From JADHUC01 sp964623055 (GTDB taxonomy: Bacteria > Planctomycetota > Planctomycetia > Pirellulales > Pirellulaceae), in contig CAZURK010000050.1 of NCBI GenBank assembly GCA_964623055.1, forward strand, positions 1 through 64,000: 64,000 nucleotides of DNA, given 5' to 3'. Position 1 is the first letter of the stretch. Each line of letters opens with the position of its first letter. The position numbers were made by a program, and so were the translations under genes. This document shows positions 54,052-61,400 of the stretch, piece after piece. The notes under the pieces were generated by a model, which saw only the letters and a program-made list of their open reading frames with translations, did not search any database and had not been told where the DNA came from.

Positions 54052-55722
54052 AACGAAGTCAACTGCAATTGGATTGCCCGCCAGTCAGTCAAGTCGATCT
54101 CAACACGAACTGCCGACACCGGATTATACCCGTGCTGCGAGGTCTGCAACATCTGCACTCGCAAAGTGAGTTGTTGGGCGAAATCCTGGCCTTGATCGAA
54201 CGTGATGTTTTGGGCGATTCGGACCCCGATCAGGGTCGGGAGGGCATGACGTACTGGCAGATCCTGGTGCTGGCCGCGGCCAAGGCGGGCTGCAATTTCA
54301 CTTACGATGAACTTCACGACTTGGCCGAAAATCATCGCAACTTGCGAGCCATGATGCAAGTCGGCGACTGGGATGACGCATCCTTCAACTGGTACAGAAT
54401 CCGAGACAACCTTTGCCGACTGCGGCCAGAAACCATCGAGGGCATCAACCACTTGGTGGTCGGCGAGGGCCATCGCCTGGAACCGGAAGCCGCCGAAGCC
54501 GTTCGCGGCGATTCGTTCGTTTGCGAAACGAACGTCCACTATCCGACCGAATCCAGTTTGATAGTGGACGGGCTGAAAAAGATTCTCGAGTTGGCTCCGC
54601 CACTGGCGGCGTTGATCGGCTTTGCGGGCTGGCGGCAAAGCAAGTCGTTGTTCAGGAAAGCCAAGCGTGCCAACCGCGAACTGTCGCGGCTGAAGAAAGG
54701 CCGCAACTACCAGCAGCGTCTGCAGGCTGGTTATGAAAAGCTGTTCCACGTAATGGACCTGATATTGCCGCGTTTGCAGGATATGCTGGACGTGGCGTTG
54801 GATCGGCTTCCCACGGACCAAGCCGGTTTGCCGGTGGGGCAAGCCAGCGAACTGTGCCAACAGTTGATGTATTGGCAGGCGGTGACCGAACACGTGGTCA
54901 ACACGGCTTGGCGGCGAGTGATGGAAGGCGAACGGGTTCCCAACGGCGAGAAACTGTTCAGCTTGTTCGAGCCGGATACGGAGTTGATCCGACGTGGCAA
55001 GGCGGCCCAGCCGAATCAGTTTGGCCATCAGGTTCTGGTGATTGAAGACGCCGTGGGCTACATCTGTCATTACCAAGTGCTGGGACGCGAGGAAGACGAT
55101 CGGGACGTGTTGATTGAAGCGGTGAAGGTTCTGCAATCACGTTTGAACCACCGCATCCAGCGAGCGTCTTTCGACCGCGGCTTTCACAGCGAAGAGAACC
55201 AGCAGGAGTTGGGCAAGCTGCTGACGCATCCTTGTTTGCCAAAGCCGGGATGCGTGCAAGCGGCCGAACAAGAAGAACACGCGACGGTGGAATTCCGCCG
55301 CAGCCGTCAGCGTCATTCGGGAATCGAATCGGCGATTGGCGCGTTGCAAAGCGGCAACGGTTTGGCACGTTGTCGGGACCGTTCGTCGGTGGGCTACAAT
55401 CGTTACGTGGGGCTGGGCGTATTGGGTCGCAACTTATCCGTGCTGGGCAAGCGGTTATTGCAGCGGGAGGCCCCAGGAAGCGAGGCGGCCGCCAGCAAGC
55501 GACAAGCCGCTTAACGTGACCGTGGTAAGAAGTAACGGATCTGGGACGCGTTGCGTCAACCGCTGCGCGGTGATGGCATTTTTCGTTGCTGAACGCCTGT
55601 CGGCGACCGCGCATGAAAATCTTCACGCGAAAAAATGCTCAACGACGGAGTGTTCATCGTGTAAAACACGCAGCCGATGACAAGAACCTTCACTTTCCCG
55701 ACAGCGTCTAGTTCGCCCGACG
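53934..55722 (+). mobile_element. Insertion sequence in a hybrid kinase gene (boundaries approximate)
   Basis: A transposase gene lies between two parts of one kinase gene on the opposite strand. The left boundary lies just before TM2 of the kinase, near 53930, and the right one between about 55520 and 55722. A 10-bp inverted repeat ACGTCGGGCG (53932-53941) / CGCCCGACGT (55714-55723) could be terminal, but it also lies in readable kinase sequence on the right, so exact ends and any target duplication are not settled. The size is about 1.6-1.8 kb. Confidence 0.7.
54039..55514 (+). CDS. Transposase, ISNCY/IS1202-like
   Basis: A 491-residue transposase. AAGGAGG ten bases before ATG 54039 supports the start. 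The N-terminal helical region contains MTYWQILVLAAAKAGCNFTY. A DDE-type catalytic domain begins near residue 165 (VRGDSFVCETNVHYPTESSL), continues with FGHQVLVIEDAVGY and ASFDRGFHSEENQ, and ends near RQRHSGIESAIGAL with acidic E. The order matches ISNCY-type transposases as I know them; the subgroup is uncertain. The gene appears intact, so the insertion may be recent. Confidence 0.82.
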   Translation: MRIPQRSQLQLDCPPVSQVDLNTNCRHRIIPVLRGLQHLHSQSELLGEILALIERDVLGDSDPDQGREGMTYWQILVLAAAKAGCNFTYDELHDLAENHRNLRAMMQVGDWDDASFNWYRIRDNLCRLRPETIEGINHLVVGEGHRLEPEAAEAVRGDSFVCETNVHYPTESSLIVDGLKKILELAPPLAALIGFAGWRQSKSLFRKAKRANRELSRLKKGRNYQQRLQAGYEKLFHVMDLILPRLQDMLDVALDRLPTDQAGLPVGQASELCQQLMYWQAVTEHVVNTAWRRVMEGERVPNGEKLFSLFEPDTELIRRGKAAQPNQFGHQVLVIEDAVGYICHYQVLGREEDDRDVLIEAVKVLQSRLNHRIQRASFDRGFHSEENQQELGKLLTHPCLPKPGCVQAAEQEEHATVEFRRSRQRHSGIESAIGALQSGNGLARCRDRSSVGYNRYVGLGVLGRNLSVLGKRLLQREAPGSEAAASKRQAA

Positions 55723-56396
55723 TTTCGCGCGGTGTCCGCCAAGTGCGCATGTATGTTAGTAACGGTGTGCTCGAGCGACCCGTTCACCAAGCCTTCGAAG
55801 CGATTTGCCTGTCGCAGGTGCTCCTCGATTTCGCGTTCTTGTTCATCCGCCTCGCCCGACTCTTCCGCAAGTCGCAGTCGGAGAAGGTGCCTTTGGCACC
55901 TGATGACTGCCGTTGCGTGATTCGTGAAACCCGCGTAGTAAATGTCCGCCATCCCCGCGATTTGCCGAACCGAATGGGGAGCCTTCGGGACGACCATCAT
56001 TTCGTTCCATTTCTCCAGGCGCCACGTTCCGTAGGTGAGGCCCTTGTAGGATCTCTTGAATGCCTCGCTCTCGCTGCCCCATTTCATGGCGTTGATGAAC
56101 ATGTCAAACCTGACCATGCTCCGCCTGAACCGGATCTCGATATCCCGGATTTCTTGCGACCTTTTGGGCTCTCGCACCAAACGACCCTGGTGCAAGCACA
56201 CAGAGCCTTGAGAGACGGCCAGCAGCGCCTGTTCCGAACACCGCGAAGACGGAATGTACTCGTCCAGTACTTTGTTTGCCGTGCCAGCCAAATGGTTGAT
56301 GACCACGATGCCGAACACCGCCGTGGCCACTGCCAGTGACGAGACGACCAGCATGATGATCATCAGCTTCGTTCTGATACGTCTGCCTAGGACCAT
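55640..56396 (-). pseudogene. N-terminal sensor part of the disrupted hybrid kinase
   Basis: From ATG 56396: a membrane helix (LMIIMLVVSSLAVATAVFGI) and a four-helix-bundle-like periplasmic region of about 170 residues. The real protein sequence runs to about NIHAHLADTARNVGRT and then into element sequence, ending at a stop at 55623. TM2, HAMP and HisKA continue on the other side of the element at 53930. The start lies 4 bp after the PDC lipoprotein gene, so both were cotranscribed. Confidence 0.75.
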
Positions 56397-56400
56397 TGAG

Positions 56401-57054
56401 TCACAGTTCCATTTTTACGGCGGTGATGTCACACACCGCTTTGATGACACCAATCGCTCTGCCGGTCTCGGGAGCGATTACCGGAACGTGTAAAGAAATG
56501 CACTCCGAACCGGCGCTTTTATCAAACTCGATCTCTCCGTAATGGCTCTTTCCGGCACCGTCGTTATAGGCGTCGACCCACCAAAGTTCATCCGCTTGAT
56601 AGTAGTCGGTGGTCTTGTTCGTCTCGGCAACGATCAGGCCGCGTTCATTCGTGACGAACACCTCGGGAAAGCCCTCGTGGGCGAATTCGAACTCCGCCAA
56701 GATCTTCGCGCACTCATTTGTCATCAGTGACTTGACAAAGTCGTTGATGCCCTCGGTGCGTTGCCATTTCTCGTCAAGCTGCAAGATCTCCGCCTTGGTG
56801 ATCGCCTGTTGCTGGCGATTCGATGTCCTTACCGCTTCGACGACCATCGGATCGGCCGCAAGCTGCTCGACCAGCGTCATCTTCTTCTGCAATACGTCTT
56901 CCACCTCGCGTGCGAAGCTCGGTATCGGCACAGTTCGATCATTTTCGCTGCTCGACGGGTCGGAAACTGTCCTTGGACAGCCGGCGGCGCCCAGCAGCAG
57001 GGCAGTACTGAATACACCAAACAGGCCGTTCACCTTGAAGTGTCTGGACAACAT
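56401..57054 (-). CDS. Periplasmic PDC/Cache-type sensor lipoprotein
   Basis: A 217-residue lipoprotein. ATG 57054 is preceded by GAGGAGAG. The signal ends in the lipobox LLLGAAGC. A long helix (about residues 45-110) leads into a PDC/Cache-like domain: EVFVTNERGLIVAETNKTTD, YYQADELWWVDAYNDG and SLHVPVIAPETGRAIGVIKA. Cache domains normally form the sensor part of kinases or chemoreceptors. Here it is a separate lipoprotein directly before the kinase gene, suggesting a detached ligand-binding subunit. Ligand unknown. Confidence 0.8.
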   Translation of the reverse strand: MLSRHFKVNGLFGVFSTALLLGAAGCPRTVSDPSSSENDRTVPIPSFAREVEDVLQKKMTLVEQLAADPMVVEAVRTSNRQQQAITKAEILQLDEKWQRTEGINDFVKSLMTNECAKILAEFEFAHEGFPEVFVTNERGLIVAETNKTTDYYQADELWWVDAYNDGAGKSHYGEIEFDKSAGSECISLHVPVIAPETGRAIGVIKAVCDITAVKMEL

Positions 57055-57249
57055 CGTTTCTCTCCTCAACGCGCCGGCGCGCATTGAAGCGGGCTCGCCG
57101 TCGCGCCCCGCGCACCGTCGCCCAACAAGTAGCGCAATCTACCGGCTGCGCCTCGATAGATCGTCAATCTGTTTTGAACTAACTCATTCGACAAATCAAC
57201 CCACGAACGTGGTCAAACGCGACATGACGGTTACGAGTTGTACGAAGAC

Positions 57250-58293
57250 TCACGCGACCACTTGCTCCAACGGTCTCCTCGGTGTAGGTGCGGGAGGCGC
57301 CGCGTAGCCGAGGCGGAAGGGGTGTTCCGGGACGATGTCACGTTCCGGAATGATCCGAGCTACTTCGTCCCGCAATTCGGGAAGCTCGACAATCTGACTC
57401 ATGGGCTGCGTCCAGAGGTTCATCGACGCAGCCAGAAGGCACATCCGTTCGAATACCTGCCCCATCTTTATCTGCGTGGTCCAGTCGTCTCCGCTGGATC
57501 CGAAGATGCCGAAAACCGGAGAACTCATCACCAGCGCCGAATCCCGCTGCGACTGCGATCGCCCCATGTTGATCCGCGCGACGGTCATCTTCAGCAGCTT
57601 TGACATGAGCCGCGATGTGCCGAATACGCCTTCCCCGATCCAGTAAGCAAGTTCCTTCCGAAAAGCGGGGTCGGCAAATTGAATCAAATCCGCGCGCACG
57701 ATCAACTCGTCGATTCTCCGTTTGGTCGCCACCGCCGATGTGAGGTACAAATGGATGCCCTCTTCCACGCAGCACTCGCGTAGCCTTTCTTGAACGTTAT
57801 CCGATATCGATCGGCCGTCGTGTTCCAGGTGGCTGGTGCGTCGAACGGCAAGCATGTCGAAGAGGACTGGCGGACGGAGGGGAGAAGGCGATCCGTCCGA
57901 ATCAATGCGGACGGTGGCGACGAGTTCTTCGGATCCGGCATCAGGAAGATAGGTGACTTGATGCTTCAGGCCAAAGTGCTCGGCCGCGATCAGCAGGTTC
58001 TCGAGCGCGCAGCCAATGCTCAGGCGAAGTTCCCTCCCATCCGCGTCGGCCACCTTCAGCCAGCGATCCCCGTCCGTGAAAACGTCGATGTGACTGTTAC
58101 TGACCGAGAATCGCCAAGGCTGGGTGTTGTGACTGGACGGCGCCAAGATTGCGTATCGCAACAGAAACCGAAGTTGTTCGCTGCGCGTGCCACGGGCAGG
58201 GAAATCATCCTGGCTAACCCGCCACGGTTCCAAACCGGCATCGTCCGCCGCTCGCGGCCTATTGCCACATCCGATCCACCGTGCCAGAGGCAT
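57250..58293 (-). CDS. Acg-like nitroreductase-family protein
   Basis: About 347 residues from ATG 58293 (a TTG at 58329 is in frame). The FMN-site motif RYAILAPSSHNTQPWRF near residue 45 and RRTSHLEHDGR are those of the Acg branch of the nitroreductase family. The C-terminal half repeats the nitroreductase fold loosely and ends PEHPFRLGYA. Acg proteins are thought to sequester FMN or act in stress and are not known to reduce nitro groups. It stands alone, between the signalling locus and the giant repeat protein. Confidence 0.85.
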   Translation of the reverse strand: MPLARWIGCGNRPRAADDAGLEPWRVSQDDFPARGTRSEQLRFLLRYAILAPSSHNTQPWRFSVSNSHIDVFTDGDRWLKVADADGRELRLSIGCALENLLIAAEHFGLKHQVTYLPDAGSEELVATVRIDSDGSPSPLRPPVLFDMLAVRRTSHLEHDGRSISDNVQERLRECCVEEGIHLYLTSAVATKRRIDELIVRADLIQFADPAFRKELAYWIGEGVFGTSRLMSKLLKMTVARINMGRSQSQRDSALVMSSPVFGIFGSSGDDWTTQIKMGQVFERMCLLAASMNLWTQPMSQIVELPELRDEVARIIPERDIVPEHPFRLGYAAPPAPTPRRPLEQVVA

Positions 58294-58459
58294 TGCCGAC
58301 GCTCCGAACCGCTCACACGTACTCCGCAAACTGTGTGACTTCTAGTCTACACTATTGTGCGGTGCGCCGCTAATGGCTAACTCGATCGCACTGTCCGAGC
58401 GTTCTGCGCGATGCCCGCGACGGTCGAGTCGATCTCGCCGTCGCTCTGGTTCGCGGGGG

Positions 58460-61400
58460 CTACGGCAGTTCGAGCAGTTTCTCGTTACGTCTCCAGTCCT
58501 TCACTTTGTCCTTGTCGCGTCCGCCCAGGTCGGCGAAGAACAGATCGCGGCCTTTGTCACCTTTCAGCGTGTCCCTGATGTCGTCGCCCCGCACCGTGTC
58601 GCCTGGCTTCAGCAGCGAACTAGTCAGTTCGTCGACTCGATCGAGGTAGGATGCCCCGTTGGTCCACCTGTCGCGAACGTCTTCCAGCATGCTTTCATCC
58701 AGCGTCACCCAGCCACCGATCAGGATGTCGTCGCCTTTGCCGCCGTTCAACGTGTCTTTACCCCGGCCGCCGATCAACACGTCCAAGCCGGCCTTCCCGT
58801 AAAGCCTGTCTTTGCCCGACCGACCTAGAAGAATGTCGTTGCCTGAGCCGCCACGAAGCGTATCATTACCCTCCCCGCCATCGATCCGTGCAGGGATGTC
58901 CATGTCCGCTCCGCCATCGCTGCCTCCGCCCGCGAGGTTGGCTTGGTCGTTGCCACCGAACAACTCGATTTCGATCCGGTCCACCTGGTCGGCATCGAAA
59001 TAGTGTTTTTCCGCGCCTTGACTGGGACCGCCGATATCGAACCTGGCGATGACTTTGATCTGATACCCTTCGTCCTCGCCACCATCCGATCCGCCGCCGA
59101 CTCGCGTGACCGTTACGATGTCCTTGCCATCGGTGCCAGTGACGTAGAGCGTACCGTCGACTAGAAACACACCGGGCCCAACTGCTCCCACCTGAACCGT
59201 TACAGTCGCAGTGTCCGTGCCGCCGTTCCCGTCCGAAACGGTATACGTAAACGTATCCGTGCCTTGAGAACTCGCATTCGGCGTGTAGATCACCTGACCT
59301 CCGACGATCGCAGCCGTCCCATTAGTCGGGTCGCTAACCGTATCGATCGTCAGCGCGTCACCATCCACGTCTGAGTCGTTCGCCAGCACGTCGATCGACA
59401 CCGCCGTATCTTCAGTCGTGTTCGCCGAGTCGTTCACCGCATTCGGATCGTCGTTCACTTGCGTCACCGTGAGCTTGATCACTTGCGTTTCCACGTTTCC
59501 GTCGTCGTCCGTCACGCTGACCGTGAAACTGTCGCTGCCGTTGTAGTTCGCGTCCGCTGTGTACGTCCATTCGCCTGCCCCTGCGACAATGCTCGCTGTG
59601 CCGTTGACGGCCGGAGTGGTCACGGCGAAGTCCGGGGCTGTGAAACCGTCAGCCGTGTCTGTAAACGTCAACGTCCCGGTGATCGCACCGCCGTCCTCCA
59701 GACCCGTCCCGCTGGTGTCTCCGCCGAACGTCCCGGAATCATTCACCTGNNNNNNNNNNNNNNNNNNNNNNNNNNNNNNNNNNNNNNNNNNNNNNNNNNN
59801 NNNNNNNNNNNNNNNNNNNNNNNNNNNNNNNNNNNNNNNNNNNNNNNNNACCTGCGTCACCGTGAGCGTGATCACTTGCGTTTCCACGTTCCCGTCGTCG
59901 TCCGTCACGCTGACCGTGAAACTGTCGCTGCCGTTGTAGTTCGCGTCCGCTGTGTACGTCCATTCGCCTGCCCCTGCGACAATGCTCGCTGTGCCGTTGA
60001 CGGCCGGAGTGGTCACGGCGAAGTCCGGGGCTGTGAAACCGTCAGCCGTGTCTGTAAACGTCAACGTCCCGGTGATCGCACCGCCGTCCTCCAGACCCGT
60101 CCCGCTGGTGTCTCCGCCGAACGTCCCGGAATCATTCACCTGAGCCACTGTAAGCGTGATCACTTGCGTTTCCACGTTTCCGTCGTCATCCGTCACGCTG
60201 ACCGTGAAACTGTCGCTGCCGTTGTAGTTCGCGTCCGGCGTGTACGTCCAAACGCCTGTCCCCGCGACAATGCTCGCCGTCCCGTTGCCGGCCGCTGTGG
60301 TCACCGCGAAGTCCGGAGCCGTGAAACCGTCCGCCGCGTCCGCAAACGTCAACGTCCCGGTGATCGCACCGTCATCCTCCAACCCCGTCCCGCTGGTGTC
60401 GCCACCGAACGTGCCAGGGTCGTTTACCTGCGTCACCGTGAGCGTGATCACTTGCGTTTCCACGTTCCCGTCGTCGTCCGTCACGCTGACCGTGAAACTG
60501 TCGCTGCCGTTGTAGTTCGCGTCCGCTGTGTACGTCCAAACGCCTGTCCCCGCGACAATGCTCACCGTGCCGTTGCCCGCCGGAGTGGTCACCGCAAAGT
60601 CCGGACTCGTGAAACCGTCCGCCGTGTCCGTAAACGTCAACGTCCCGGTGATCGCACCGCCATCCTCCAACCCCGTCCCGCTGGTGTCCCCGCCGAACGT
60701 CCCGGAATCATTCACCTGCGTCACCGTGACATTCACTGTGGCCGTGGCCGTTCTGCCATTACCGTCGCTTATCGTGTAGCTGAACGTGTCGCTACCGTGG
60801 AAGTCGGCCGCCGGCGTGTACGTGATCGTGCCGTCCGCGTTGATCGTCGTCGGACCTGTCGCAGAAACCACCGTCAGCGTGTCACCGTCCACGTCACTAT
60901 CGTTGGCCAGTACGGCGATGGTGACCGCCGCGTCCTCGTCGGTGGTAGCAGTATCGTCCAGGGCCACCGGTGGGTTGTTGCTGAAGTCTGGCACTTCGGT
61001 AAAAGCAACAAAAGTCACTTGGCTTCCTGTGCTGAAGTACGTGCTGGCGTCAAGATTGGTGTCCGTCAGCAGGACGTGTCCGATACGGCTTCCAGCGACC
61101 AGCCTTCCGTCGGGACGCAAATCGATGTCTGTCAGTGGACGGTTCGGTGTACCGACCAGCGTCTCGACCAACACTCCATCTGCATCGTGGTGGTAGATGT
61201 TCCCGAACCAAGTCGCGCTGTAGATGTGCCCGGATGCGTCCACCGCGATACCGCGATTGTCCCCGGAGGGAAGGGAAACCGTACCGAGCGACGCCAGCGA
61301 CTCTGGATCGTAAACACGGATCGTTAGGCCGTCGGCTTGCAGTCCGTATAGTTGACCATCTAGTCCAATCGTAAGGTCTGTGAATTCGTTGGTATCGGCG

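Noticed and set aside
53931..55136. Apparent extension of the kinase frame through the transposase region (minus strand)
   Set aside because: The sequence there is antisense to the transposase; protein character of the kinase ends at about 53930.
59461..60717. Regular repeats considered as a CRISPR array
   Set aside because: The period is 288 bp, units are coding and there are no short repeats with unique spacers.
59459..61327. Open frame of 622 aa on the plus strand with repeats
   Set aside because: Antisense reading of the 96-residue repeats of the giant protein; the repetition comes from the minus-strand gene.
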